64,000 nucleotides of DNA from the NCBI GenBank assembly GCA_903822495.1, contig CAIJPD010000045.1:121580-185579 (forward strand). The letters run 5' to 3'. The DNA is from an uncultured Chloroflexota bacterium (GTDB lineage: Bacteria; Chloroflexota; Limnocylindria; Limnocylindrales; CSP1-4). Of this stretch, positions 29,433-40,016 are shown one piece after another. How positions within the stretch are numbered: the first letter of the stretch is position 1; every line of letters starts with the position of its first letter. The notes under the pieces are model-generated. The model searched no databases and was not told the DNA's origin. It saw only the letters and a list, made by a program, of their open reading frames with translations. Made by a program: the position numbers and the translations under genes.

Positions 29433-30022
29433 GGAGCGGTGGGCTGCAGCTCCGGGTAGCTGGGCGTCCCGACGATGCCGAAGGCGTCGAGTGGCCAGTA
29501 GCGGAGCCAGGCGCGGCCGATGACGCTGGCACGATCGATCAGGCCGAAGCTCCGTGAGTCGGCCGAGTTCATCCGGTGATCGCCAAGCACGAACAACTGG
29601 TCCGCGCCGACCACCCAGCGTGCCTGGGTCGGCGGCGCGATGGTGGGCTGGGCCACGTCGTTGACGGCGTACAGGTACGGCTCATGGAGCGCGACCCCGT
29701 TGGCGTAGACCTTCCCGTCGTCCTTGACGTCGATCGTGTCGCCCGGGAGCCCGATCACGCGCTTGATGAACGGGGTGTCGTTGTCCGTCCAGCCAGGGGG
29801 CGGCGTGAAGACGACGATGTCGCCCCGCCGATAGGGGCCGAAGCGGGGGGTGAGCTTGTCGACGAGCACGTACTGTCCCGGCTCCAGCGTGCGCTCCATC
29901 GACTGCTGCTTCACCTGGTACGGCTGCGCGACGAAGTTCTGGATGACGAGGAAGATCACGAGGGTCAAGACCAGGGTCTCGACCACTTCGAAGAGACAGC
30001 CGAGCGCTGGTCGTTGACTCAC
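29429..30022 (-). CDS. lepB: Signal peptidase I
   Basis: QSMERTLEPGQYVLVDKL, PFIKRVIGLPGDTIDVKDD, VLGDHRMNSADSRSFG catalytic Ser/Lys boxes. Confidence 0.95.
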   Translation of the reverse strand: MSQRPALGCLFEVVETLVLTLVIFLVIQNFVAQPYQVKQQSMERTLEPGQYVLVDKLTPRFGPYRRGDIVVFTPPPGWTDNDTPFIKRVIGLPGDTIDVKDDGKVYANGVALHEPYLYAVNDVAQPTIAPPTQARWVVGADQLFVLGDHRMNSADSRSFGLIDRASVIGRAWLRYWPLDAFGIVGTPSYPELQPTAP

Positions 30023-30138
30023 AAGACCGGCAGTATAGGGGCTGTGCTACTGTCCCGCCCCATGACCGGCCTCGCAGCAACTGCCCTCGGGCCGGGCCTC
30101 GTCCCGCCCGCCGACGCTGCTTTCATGCCCGTTGCCCG

Positions 30139-32181
30139 ATGACGGCGCGGCGGATCATCTCGCTCGTGAGCCTGCTGGGCGCCTTCGTGCTCCTGGCGGT
30201 GATCCTGTATACGGCCACGCTCATCGACCGGCGGCCACCGTTCGTCGAGCGGGTCTCGCTGAGCGCCACGGCCGGTGGCGACCGGATCGCCCAGACGCTG
30301 AGCGCCATCGACATCCAGTTCAGCGAGGCCGTCGACCACGGATCGGTGGAGCGCCGTTTCCGCATCGAGCCGTACGTGGCGGGCGCGATCTCGTGGGATG
30401 GTTCAACCGCCATCTTCACGCCGTCGAGCCGACTGCCCGCGGCCACAAGGTTCAGCGTGACGATCGATCCCGGCTTTGCCGACCTCGCGACCAACACGGC
30501 GCCCGTCGGGCTCGAGCCGTGGGCGTTCGCCACCGTGGGCCAGCCAACGATCGTGGAGGCCACTCCGGTCGACGGAGCCGCCGGCCTGCCCGTCGACGGC
30601 ACGGTCGTCGTTCGCTTCGATCGGCTGATGGATACCCAGGCGGTCGAAGCCGCCGTCCGGGTCGAGCCGGCCGTGGGCCTCCGGTTCAGCTGGAGCGGCG
30701 ATCGGTTGACCATCGGCTTCGACGGGTCGCTCCGGTTCGGGACGGCGTACGCGCTGACCATCGGCAACCGGGCGGCTGACACGGCCGGGAACCCGATCAC
30801 GGGCCCCTTCGCGCTTCGCTTCACGACCGTGAGCGCGGGCCTGGGAGTCGTCATGAACGTGCCCTCGAGCGGGGTCTCGGGCATCTCCGTCAGGTCCCCG
30901 ATCGCCGTCGTGTTCGACGCGGCGATCGACCCCCGTACCGTGGCGGCCGCTCTGCGCATCACGCCCGCGGTCGCGGGGGAATCGCGGGTCGTGGCGATGC
31001 CGGACGACACGGCCGGACCGGCAGGGCCCACGCGGGTCCTCCTCTTCACGCCCTCGGCGCCACTGGCCGCACACACCACCTACAGCGTGACACTGGCCCC
31101 GATCGTCGCCCGCGCGGACGACGCCAGCCGCGTCGCCGCCGGGCGGTCCTGGACATTCACGACGGGTGCGCCCAGCACCAACGGCCAGAACCAGGTCGCG
31201 TTCCTGTCCACGCGCGCCGGGGTCCGCAACCTGTGGCTCATGAACCCGGATGGCTCCAACCCTCGCCAGCTGACGACCGAGCTGGCCCCGGTGACGGCGT
31301 TCGACGTGACCGGTGACGGAGCCACCCTGGTCTACTCGGCGGCCGGGGCGGTGTATGTGATGCGGATCGATGGCACGGACCGCCGCCGCCTGACGGCCTC
31401 GGACGAGGTCGAATACGCGTCGCAGGTGAGCCCGGACGGCCGCTGGGTGCTGGTCGGTCGCCGGAGTGCGGCAGGCGCCGACCTCGGCTACTGGCTCCAG
31501 CCGCTGAACCAGCTCGTCGGCTCCGAGCGCCTGGTCCTGGCGGCCGGGGCGCCGCCGCTCGGGTCGGTGAGCCTCGGTGGCGATGGTGCGGTCGGCGGCG
31601 ATGGTCTTTCGACGTGGTCCGGCCGGGCGGCCTTCGACCCCAGCGGCCGGTGGCTGCTCGTCGTGACCGGCGGCGGCGATGTTGTGCTGGTGGACCTGCA
31701 GGAGCCCGTGCGGCGGACGCCTCCGACGGGGTCGCCTACCGGCCTGGCCGCCGAGTCGAGGCCCGTCTGGCTGGCGGGCCAGGGCCGCTTCGGGATCGTC
31801 GCCCGCGAGGTCGGCCGCCAGGGCACGTCGATCTGGGCGCTGGACCAGGGCGGCCGCCGGGATCTCGGCGTCGTGGCGACAGGGACCCTGGACACGGCCC
31901 TGGACGGCGTGCTCGTGACCCTCGCGCGAACGGAGCCGGGCGGCACGGCCCGGCTGGCGGTCGTTCGACTGGGCACGGGCGCGGCGACGCCCCTGCTGGC
32001 TGACAACGCGTCGATCGACGACCGCTGGCCCGCGTTCTCGCCGGACGGCGCCACCATCCTGTTCAGCCGCGTCGCCGCCGGCACGTCGTCGCTGTCGACG
32101 GGCATCTGGTCGGTGGCGCGAAGCGGTGGCGGGCTGACCCAGCTGACGACGGACGGCGCGGAGCCGCGCTGGCTGCCCTGA
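30139..32181 (+). CDS. Ig-like domain protein with TolB-type beta-propeller (PD40) repeats
   Basis: Signal-anchor N-term; repeated IDIQFSEAVD/VVVRFDRLMD Big_5-like modules; LWLMNPDGSNPRQLT, VMRIDGTDRRRLT, PAFSPDGATILFSR. Confidence 0.8.
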   Translation: MTARRIISLVSLLGAFVLLAVILYTATLIDRRPPFVERVSLSATAGGDRIAQTLSAIDIQFSEAVDHGSVERRFRIEPYVAGAISWDGSTAIFTPSSRLPAATRFSVTIDPGFADLATNTAPVGLEPWAFATVGQPTIVEATPVDGAAGLPVDGTVVVRFDRLMDTQAVEAAVRVEPAVGLRFSWSGDRLTIGFDGSLRFGTAYALTIGNRAADTAGNPITGPFALRFTTVSAGLGVVMNVPSSGVSGISVRSPIAVVFDAAIDPRTVAAALRITPAVAGESRVVAMPDDTAGPAGPTRVLLFTPSAPLAAHTTYSVTLAPIVARADDASRVAAGRSWTFTTGAPSTNGQNQVAFLSTRAGVRNLWLMNPDGSNPRQLTTELAPVTAFDVTGDGATLVYSAAGAVYVMRIDGTDRRRLTASDEVEYASQVSPDGRWVLVGRRSAAGADLGYWLQPLNQLVGSERLVLAAGAPPLGSVSLGGDGAVGGDGLSTWSGRAAFDPSGRWLLVVTGGGDVVLVDLQEPVRRTPPTGSPTGLAAESRPVWLAGQGRFGIVAREVGRQGTSIWALDQGGRRDLGVVATGTLDTALDGVLVTLARTEPGGTARLAVVRLGTGAATPLLADNASIDDRWPAFSPDGATILFSRVAAGTSSLSTGIWSVARSGGGLTQLTTDGAEPRWLP

Positions 32182-32201
32182 GGTGACTGCCACCCATCAC
32201 G

Positions 32202-32225
32202 CCCGCGCGTAACCCCGCGCGTAAC
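32202..32225. repeat. Perfect tandem 12-mer direct repeat CCCGCGCGTAAC x2
   Basis: cccgcgcgtaac|cccgcgcgtaac directly upstream of the putative hppA -35. Confidence 0.9.
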
Positions 32226-32226
32226 G

Positions 32227-32256
32227 TTGACCGCGCAAGAGACGCGTTGCTACACT
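32227..32256 (+). promoter_or_regulatory. Putative sigma70-type promoter of hppA
   Basis: TTGACC (32227-32232), 18-nt spacer, TACACT (32251-32256). Confidence 0.6.
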
Positions 32257-32404
32257 CCGCGCTTGTGCGGGGTTCGGTCGGTGCATGCAACGGAGGCTGC
32301 CGGCCAGATCCTCGCCTGGACCAACTCCCCGGCGTCCGCCCCAGGGCGGCGCGCGTATCGCGCCCGGGCCAGCTGACTGCACCGCTGAGGAGTCGCGTAC
32401 CCCG

Positions 32405-34630
32405 ATGACCGCCGACCAGCTCCAGTTGATCATCCTGCCGGCCGGGGTGCTCGCCGTCCTGTTCGCCCTGTGGCTGGCCCGCGACGTGCTTGCGCGCGAC
32501 ACGGGCACCAAGGAGATGCAGGACGTCGCCGGCACCATCTTCGAGGGTGCGGTCGCGTTCATCCGTCGCCAGTACTCCACGATCGGGCTGCTCGCCCTCG
32601 TCGGCGCCGTCGTCATCGGCGCCGTCATCACCGTCTTCGAGACGGAGTCCGTGGCCGACACCAAGACCTTCGGGATCGACCTCGGGTGGCGGACGGCCAT
32701 CGCCTTCCTCGTCGGCGCGGCCTGTTCGATGGCCTCCGGGATCATCGGCATGTACATCAGCGTCAAGTCGAACGTCCGCACGGCCGCCGCGGCGCGCCGC
32801 AGCCTCGTCGAGGCCGTTCAGGTGGCCATGCGCGGCGGCGCCGTCTCGGGCTTCCTCGTGGTGGCGCTCTCGCTCCTCGGCGTGTACGGGATCTTCACCC
32901 TGTTCGGCGGGCTCGGCGGTGGCCAGGCCACCCACGACGCCCCCTTCCTGATCGTCGGCTTCGGCTTCGGCGCCTCCTTCGTCGCGCTCTTCGCCCAGCT
33001 GGGCGGCGGGATCTTCACCAAGGCCGCCGACGTGGGATCCGACCTGGTCGGCAAGGTCGAGGCGGGCATCCCGGAGGACGACCCCCGCAACGCGGGCGTC
33101 ATCGCGGATCTCGTCGGCGACAACGTCGGCGACTGCGCCGGCCGAGGCGCGGACCTCTTCGAGTCCACGGCTGCCGAGAACATCGGCGCCATGATCCTGG
33201 GCGTCGGCGTCTACAGCATCGCCCTGGCGGCCGGCTGGCCCAGCCCGGCGGCCTGGATCTTCTTCCCGCTCGTCGTCCGGGCCTTCGGCCTGCTGTCCAC
33301 CATCGTGGCCATCTTCTTCGTCCGCGGTCGCGAGGACGAAGACCCCATGAACATGCTCAACCGCGGCTACTGGGTCACCACGATCCTGTCGGTCGCGGCG
33401 CTGCTGCTCACCACCAACGTGATGATGCAGACCAACGGCAACGCGCCCAGCGGCATGCCGGTGTGGGTCTACTTCTTCGCCGCCGGCGTGGTCGGCCTGG
33501 CGACCAGCGTCGCCTTCGTGTACATCACGCAGTTCTATACGGCCGGCAGCTTCCGGCCCGTTCGCGAGATCGCCGAGGCTTCCAAGACCGGCCCCGCCAC
33601 CAACATCATCTCGGGCATGGCGGTCGGCTTCGAGACCACCCTCGTCACCGCGATCACCATCGGCATCGCCCTCTTCGCCAGCCACTGGCTCGGCTCGCAG
33701 GCCGGGATCACCAATGCCGAGGGCAAGGACGTCGGCGGCATCTTCGGCACCGCCGTCGCCACCATGGGCATGCTCATGACCACGGCCTACATCCTCGCGA
33801 TGGATACCTTCGGGCCCATCACCGACAACGCGGGCGGGATTGCCGAGTTCAGCCGCGCCGAGGCCGGCGCGCGCGAGATCACGGATCGGCTGGATGCGGT
33901 CGGCAACACGACCAAGGCCCTGACCAAGGGCTACGCGATCGCGTCGGCGTCGCTGGCGGCCTTCCTGCTGTTCAGCGCCTACATCGACAAGGTCAACCTG
34001 ATCCTCGGCCGCCAGATTGCCGCCGGCGCCAAGAACGTCCACCTGCTGGACTCCATCAACCTCGCCAACGTCAACGTCTTCATCGCCGCCCTGATGGGCG
34101 CGATGCTGGTCTACTTCTTCAGCTCGCTGGCCATCCGCGCCGTCGGCACGACTGCCCAGGCGATCATCGTCGAGGTCCGCCGCCAGTTCCGCGAGATGCC
34201 GGGGATCATGGACTACACCACTCGCCCCGACTACGCTCGCGTCGTCGACATCACCACCAAGGCTGCGCTGCGCGAGATGATCGCGCCCGGCGTCGTCGCG
34301 GTCGCCACCCCGATCATCGTCGGGCTCCTCCTCGGCGCGGAGGCCGTTGCCGGGATGCTGATGGTCGGCACCATCTCCGGCGTCCTGCTCGCCACCGTGC
34401 TCAACAACGGCGGCGGCGCCTGGGACAATGCCAAGAAGTACATCGAGTCGGGCAACCTCAAGGACGACAACGGCAACGTGCTCGGCAAGAAGTCCCCTGC
34501 GCATGCCGCGGCCGTCGTCGGCGACACCGTGGGCGATCCGTTCAAGGACACCGCCGGCCCGTCGCTCCACGTGCTCGTCAAGCTGCTCGCCACCATCACC
34601 CTCGTGCTGGCCCCGCTCTTCATTCGCTGA
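32405..34630 (+). CDS. hppA: Membrane-bound pyrophosphatase (K+-independent, probably H+-translocating)
   Basis: DVGSDLVGKVEAGIPEDDPRNAGVIADLVGDNVGDCAGRGADLFES; GNTTKALTKG (K/T signature of K+-independent enzymes). Confidence 0.96.
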   Translation: MTADQLQLIILPAGVLAVLFALWLARDVLARDTGTKEMQDVAGTIFEGAVAFIRRQYSTIGLLALVGAVVIGAVITVFETESVADTKTFGIDLGWRTAIAFLVGAACSMASGIIGMYISVKSNVRTAAAARRSLVEAVQVAMRGGAVSGFLVVALSLLGVYGIFTLFGGLGGGQATHDAPFLIVGFGFGASFVALFAQLGGGIFTKAADVGSDLVGKVEAGIPEDDPRNAGVIADLVGDNVGDCAGRGADLFESTAAENIGAMILGVGVYSIALAAGWPSPAAWIFFPLVVRAFGLLSTIVAIFFVRGREDEDPMNMLNRGYWVTTILSVAALLLTTNVMMQTNGNAPSGMPVWVYFFAAGVVGLATSVAFVYITQFYTAGSFRPVREIAEASKTGPATNIISGMAVGFETTLVTAITIGIALFASHWLGSQAGITNAEGKDVGGIFGTAVATMGMLMTTAYILAMDTFGPITDNAGGIAEFSRAEAGAREITDRLDAVGNTTKALTKGYAIASASLAAFLLFSAYIDKVNLILGRQIAAGAKNVHLLDSINLANVNVFIAALMGAMLVYFFSSLAIRAVGTTAQAIIVEVRRQFREMPGIMDYTTRPDYARVVDITTKAALREMIAPGVVAVATPIIVGLLLGAEAVAGMLMVGTISGVLLATVLNNGGGAWDNAKKYIESGNLKDDNGNVLGKKSPAHAAAVVGDTVGDPFKDTAGPSLHVLVKLLATITLVLAPLFIR

Positions 34631-34730
34631 GCACGCGGCCGGACGATCGGCCATCTGACCACCATCGCATGACGCGCGGCGCTCGCCGGAGCCCGCGCGT
34701 CGTCACATCCGGGAGGCATCGACGGGCGCC

Positions 34731-35564
34731 ATGGATACGCTGATACAGGCACTGATCCTGGGGCTGATCCAGGGCCTCACCGAGTTCCTCCCCATCTCCA
34801 GCTCGGGTCACCTGATCGTGGTCCCGCAGCTCCTGGGATGGACGGATCCGTTCATCGACTCGCTCGCCTTCAGCGTCATGCTCCACCTGGGCACGCTGGT
34901 GGCGTTGCTCGTCTACTTCCGCTGGGACTGGATCCGGCTGGTCCCGGCGGGCCTGGCCGCCGTTCGGGACCGCTCCTTCGCGGGTGATCCGGACCGTCGT
35001 CTCGCGTGGCTGATCCTGGCCACCACGTTCCCGGCGGTCATCGCGGGCCTCCTGCTCAACGATCCCATCGAGACGGTCTTCCGCGAGGCCAGGCTGGTCG
35101 CCGTCATGCTCGTGATCGGCGCCGCCATCCTGTGGCTGGCGGACCGCTGGGGGAGTCGCCGGCTGGGCATCGGCGAGATCTCGTTCCCGATCGCCATCGG
35201 CATCGGCGTGGCCCAGGCGCTCGCCCTGGTTCCGGGCATCAGTCGCTCCGGGATCTCCATCTCGGCGGGGCTGCTGGCCGGCCTGCGCCGGGAGCCTGCG
35301 GCCCGTTTCAGCTTCCTCATGGCCACGCCGATCACGGCGATGGCGGGGGCCTACGAGACGCTCAAGCTCCTGCGTGGCGAGTCCGGCGTCGAGATCCAGC
35401 TGGCGCCCCTGGCCGTGGGGATGGTGGCTGCTTGCGTCTCGGGGATGATCGCGATCGCCGCGCTCCTCCGCTTCCTGCGCAGCAACCCAACGACCGTGTT
35501 TGCGGCCTATCGGATCGTCCTCGCCGCCGTGGTGGTGACGTGGTGGCTGGCGGTTGGACGCTGA
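34731..35564 (+). CDS. uppP: Undecaprenyl-diphosphatase
   Basis: LGLIQGLTEFLPISSSGHL; LVPGISRSGISISAGLLAGLRREPAARFSFLMATP. Confidence 0.95.
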   Translation: MDTLIQALILGLIQGLTEFLPISSSGHLIVVPQLLGWTDPFIDSLAFSVMLHLGTLVALLVYFRWDWIRLVPAGLAAVRDRSFAGDPDRRLAWLILATTFPAVIAGLLLNDPIETVFREARLVAVMLVIGAAILWLADRWGSRRLGIGEISFPIAIGIGVAQALALVPGISRSGISISAGLLAGLRREPAARFSFLMATPITAMAGAYETLKLLRGESGVEIQLAPLAVGMVAACVSGMIAIAALLRFLRSNPTTVFAAYRIVLAAVVVTWWLAVGR

Positions 35565-35615
35565 CGGCATCGCGCGGTGCGGCTCGGCCGGTACGCCCGG
35601 CCAGTCGAGCGCTTT

Positions 35616-35644
35616 TTGACACTCCGGCTGGCCCGCGTTACCCT
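35616..35644 (+). promoter_or_regulatory. Putative promoter of greA
   Basis: TTGACA (35616-35621), 17-nt spacer, TACCCT (35639-35644). Confidence 0.5.
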
Positions 35645-35763
35645 ACCGCCGGTCCGAACTTCAGGTGCGCGCTCTCCGCGGACACCTGGAGTTCTTTCCT
35701 TTCCTTGATCGCTCGCATGGCGCCGCAGAGCGGCCAGCGCCCCCTGGTGAGGTCACAACTCCC

Positions 35764-36231
35764 GTGAACAACAAGCCCAGCTACCTGTCCAGGGAAGGTC
35801 TCGAGCGGCTGCGTGCGGAACTGGACGAGATGGTCGGCACCCGTCGTGTCGAGGTCGCCCAGCGGATTCACGACGCCAAGGAGCACGGGGACCTGACCGA
35901 GAATGCCGAGTACGAGGACGCCAAGAACGAGCAGGCGTTCGTCGAGGGGCGGATCCAGGCGCTCGATGCACTGATCAAGAACGCGATCCTCATCTCCGAC
36001 CACCACGCCACGGACCATGTCTCCATCGGCACCACGGTTGCCGTGGAGAGCGCGGCTGCTGGCCTGGAGGAGTTCCACATCGTTGGCTCCGCGGAGGCCA
36101 AGCCCACCGAAGGCCGGATCAGCAACGAGAGCCCCGTCGGGCGCGCGCTGCTCGGCAAGAAGCGGGGCGACAAGGTCGTCGTGCACGTCCCGGCCGGTGA
36201 CTTCACGTACACCGTCAAAGAGATTCGCTAG
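35764..36231 (+). CDS. greA: Transcription elongation factor GreA
   Basis: LSREGLERLRAELDEMV, AKEHGDLTENAEYEDAKNEQAFVEGRI; GTG start. Confidence 0.95.
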   Translation: MNNKPSYLSREGLERLRAELDEMVGTRRVEVAQRIHDAKEHGDLTENAEYEDAKNEQAFVEGRIQALDALIKNAILISDHHATDHVSIGTTVAVESAAAGLEEFHIVGSAEAKPTEGRISNESPVGRALLGKKRGDKVVVHVPAGDFTYTVKEIR

Positions 36232-36270
36232 CCGCTCGTCCGGGCGCTCGCACAGACAGAGGCACTCCCC

Positions 36271-37881
36271 ATGGATTGGGCGGACGAGCTGGCGGCTCGC
36301 GTATCCGGGCCCCAGGTCGTCAACGACAGCAAGACGCCGTCGGGGACGGTGCACGTTGGCAGCCTGCGCGGCCCCGTGATCCTGGACGTCGTCGCCCGGG
36401 CGCTGCGGGCCGCCGGGATTCCCACGACGCTCCTGTACGGGATCGACGACATGGATCCCATGGATGCGCAGTCGCTCCTGACGCCGGATGCGGTCGACCG
36501 GTACATGGGTGCGCCCCTGGCCAGCATCCCGGACCAGGCCGGCGACGGCCACGCCTCGTACGCGCGCCACCACGCCCAGACCTTCGTGGAGACGTTCGCG
36601 GGCCTGGGGATCCGGCCGGATCGCTACTACTGGATGAGCGAGATCTACCCCACCGGGAACCTCGACCCGTTCATCCGGCTGGCGCTGGATCGCGCCCACG
36701 TCGTTCGCGACATCTACCGCCGCGTCGCCAACGTCCGCCATCCGGACGCGTGGCACCCCATCTCGGTGATCTGCGAGCGCTGCGGGAAGGTGGGAACCAC
36801 CATCGTGACGCACTGGGACGGCGATCGGGTCTACTACGAGTGCCGGCCGGACCTGGTCAAGTGGGCCGCCGGTTGCGGCAGTGCCGGCTGGGTCAGCCCG
36901 TTCGGCGGCCGGGCCAAGCTCCCCTGGAACCTGGAGTGGGCGGCCCAGTGGAGCCTGTTCGGGGTCACGATCGAGCCGTGCGGCAAGGACCTCGCCACCG
37001 CCGGAGGCTCGCGAGACCGGTCTGATGCCATTGCGCGGGAGGTGTTCGAGCGCGAGCCCCCCATCAACGTGCCGTACGAGTTCCTCAACGTCGGCGGCAA
37101 GAAGATGAGCACGTCAAAGGGGAAGGGCGCCGCGGCCCACGCGATCGCCGACACCATCCCGCCGGAGCAGCTTCGCTTCCTCTTCGTCCGGTCGCGGCCC
37201 AACCAGGTCGTGGAGTTCGAGCCCGAGGGGACAGACGCCATCCCTCGTCTCTTCGACGAATTCGACCGCTACGCGGACGCGACCGCCGGCCGCCCGTTCC
37301 GCGGCGAGCTGGCGGCCGGCTTCGATGCCACGCTCCGCTACTCGCTCCTGGATCCGGACGCGGACTTGGCGGCGGAGGCCGGCGCCTACCGCGCCGCGTT
37401 CTCGCACCTGGCGCTGCTCGTCCAGATCCCGGGCGTTGACGTGGTTGCGCGGATCGAGGCGGAGAAGGGGAGTCCCCTGACCGCGCGGGAGCGTGCCGCC
37501 CTCGACGAGCGGATCATCTCGGTCGGCCGCTGGCTGGAGGCCTATGCGCCGGACCGGGCGCGCCTCGCTGTCCGGCGGGATGGCCTGCCCGAGGAGGCGG
37601 CCGCCCTCGACGACCAGCAGCGAGCCTTCCTGGCGCGGTTGGCCCAGGCCGTGACGACCCCCGGCGCCCCCGTCACTGGCGAGGCGTGGCAGGGGGCCAT
37701 CTTCACGGCAGCCCAGGCGGACGAGCTCCCCTCTGGCCGGGCGTTCACCGCGATCTACCTCGCGTTCCTGGGCCGGTCCAACGGCCCGCGTGCCGGCTGG
37801 CTGCTGTCCAGCCTCGAGCCGGCCTTCGTGATCGGGCGCCTCCATGAGGCGGTGGCCAACGTCCCGGGAGGATTGGCATGA
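36271..37881 (+). CDS. lysS: Class I lysyl-tRNA synthetase
   Basis: GTVHVGSLRGPV (HIGH-like), KKMSTSKGKG (KMSKS), CERCGKVG zinc segment. Confidence 0.93.
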   Translation: MDWADELAARVSGPQVVNDSKTPSGTVHVGSLRGPVILDVVARALRAAGIPTTLLYGIDDMDPMDAQSLLTPDAVDRYMGAPLASIPDQAGDGHASYARHHAQTFVETFAGLGIRPDRYYWMSEIYPTGNLDPFIRLALDRAHVVRDIYRRVANVRHPDAWHPISVICERCGKVGTTIVTHWDGDRVYYECRPDLVKWAAGCGSAGWVSPFGGRAKLPWNLEWAAQWSLFGVTIEPCGKDLATAGGSRDRSDAIAREVFEREPPINVPYEFLNVGGKKMSTSKGKGAAAHAIADTIPPEQLRFLFVRSRPNQVVEFEPEGTDAIPRLFDEFDRYADATAGRPFRGELAAGFDATLRYSLLDPDADLAAEAGAYRAAFSHLALLVQIPGVDVVARIEAEKGSPLTARERAALDERIISVGRWLEAYAPDRARLAVRRDGLPEEAAALDDQQRAFLARLAQAVTTPGAPVTGEAWQGAIFTAAQADELPSGRAFTAIYLAFLGRSNGPRAGWLLSSLEPAFVIGRLHEAVANVPGGLA

Positions 37882-39227
37882 GCGTCGGACTGCAGCGGCT
37901 GCGCGAGGAGCCGGACCTGATCCGGCGCGGCGCCCTGGACAAGGGTGAGGACCCGGCCCTGGTCGACCGTGCCGTCGAGCTGGACACGGAGCGCCGCCGC
38001 CTCCTCGCCGAGCGTGACGCCCTCAAGGCCGCCCGCAACCAGCTCTCGGGCGAGATCGGCCGGCTGATCAAGGGCGGTGCCAACCCGGCGTCTGACCCCG
38101 AGGTGGTTCGGCTGAAGGCCGAGTCCACCGCCGTGGGGGAACGGGCGGCCGCCGCCGACGCGCGCGTGAACGAGGTGGAGTCCGAGGTCGACGACCTGCT
38201 CCTGCGCATCCCCAACCCCGCCGAGCCCGATGTCCCGGTCGGCGGTGAGGAAGCCAACGTCACCATCCGGACCTGGGGCCAGCAGCTGCCCCGCGTCCAG
38301 CCGTTCGAGGGCGAGGTGGGCGCGGACGCCCCACCCGACGCCCTGGCCTGGGAGCGCAAGGCCCACTGGGATGTTGGCAACGCGCTGCGACTCTTCGAGC
38401 TGGAGCGTGGCGCCAAGATCGCCGGCTCCGGCTTCCCCGTCTATCGCGGCCTGGGGTCCGCGCTGCAGCGGGCTCTGATCAGCTTCTTCCTGGACGTGCA
38501 CACCCGCGAGAACGGCTTCACCGAGATCTGGCCACCCGCGGTGGTCAACGCCGCGTCGGCGCGCGGCACTGGCCAGATCCCGGACAAGGAAGACCAGATG
38601 TACGTCGCCACCCGGGACGACCTGTACCTGGTGCCCACGGCCGAGGTTCCGGTCACCAACCTCCATCGAGACGAGATCTTCGAGGCGTCGGAGCTGCCGG
38701 TTCGCTATGCCGCCTACTCGCCCTGCTTCCGGCGGGAGGCCGGGGCCGCCGGCAAGGACACCCGCGGCATCCTCCGCGTCCACCAGTTCGACAAGGTGGA
38801 GATGGTGCTCTTCGAGCGCCCGGAGCACTCCGTCGAGGCGCTCGAATGGATGACCGGGCGCGCGGAGGACCTCCTCCAGCGGCTGGGCCTGGCCTACCGC
38901 GTCCTCCTGATGTCCACCGGCGAGATGGGGTTCACGCAGGCCCGCAAGTACGACCTGGAGGTCTGGGCGCCCGGCGTGGAGAAGTGGCTCGAGGTCAGCT
39001 CGTGCTCCAACTTCAAGGACTTCCAGGCGCGCCGGATGGCCGTTCGCTACCGGCCTGAGCCCGGCGCCCGACCCGAGCTGGTCCACACCCTCAATGGCTC
39101 GGGCCTGGCCCTGCCGCGGGTGGTGGCGGCGATCCTGGAGACCTACCAGGACGCGGACGGCACCGTGCGGGTGCCGGACGTCCTGCGCCCGTACCTGGGC
39201 GTCGATCGAATCGTCCCGCCGAAATAG
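37878..39227 (+). CDS. serS: Seryl-tRNA synthetase
   Basis: N-terminal coiled coil; LVPTAEVPVTNLHRDEI, SPCFRREAGAAGKDTRGILRVHQFDKVE, ALPRVVAAILETYQ. Confidence 0.96.
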   Translation: MSVGLQRLREEPDLIRRGALDKGEDPALVDRAVELDTERRRLLAERDALKAARNQLSGEIGRLIKGGANPASDPEVVRLKAESTAVGERAAAADARVNEVESEVDDLLLRIPNPAEPDVPVGGEEANVTIRTWGQQLPRVQPFEGEVGADAPPDALAWERKAHWDVGNALRLFELERGAKIAGSGFPVYRGLGSALQRALISFFLDVHTRENGFTEIWPPAVVNAASARGTGQIPDKEDQMYVATRDDLYLVPTAEVPVTNLHRDEIFEASELPVRYAAYSPCFRREAGAAGKDTRGILRVHQFDKVEMVLFERPEHSVEALEWMTGRAEDLLQRLGLAYRVLLMSTGEMGFTQARKYDLEVWAPGVEKWLEVSSCSNFKDFQARRMAVRYRPEPGARPELVHTLNGSGLALPRVVAAILETYQDADGTVRVPDVLRPYLGVDRIVPPK

Positions 39228-39278
39228 GCGACGCCACCCCGGCCAACCCGCCGGCGTTCGGGGCCGAAGGAAGCGGGC

Positions 39279-39979
<701 letters not shown>

Positions 39980-39983
<4 letters not shown>

Positions 39984-40009
39984 CGCCCGCCGCGCCCAGC
40001 CCGTAGACT
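39980..40009 (+). promoter_or_regulatory. Putative promoter of T-box/trp operon
   Basis: TTGACG (39980-39985), 18-nt spacer, TAGACT (40004-40009). Confidence 0.55.
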
Positions 40010-40016
40010 CCGCCCA

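Noticed and set aside
32063-34654. 863-aa antisense ORF opposite hppA
   Set aside because: Antisense shadow of a highly conserved gene; Asp/Gly/Glu/His-rich.
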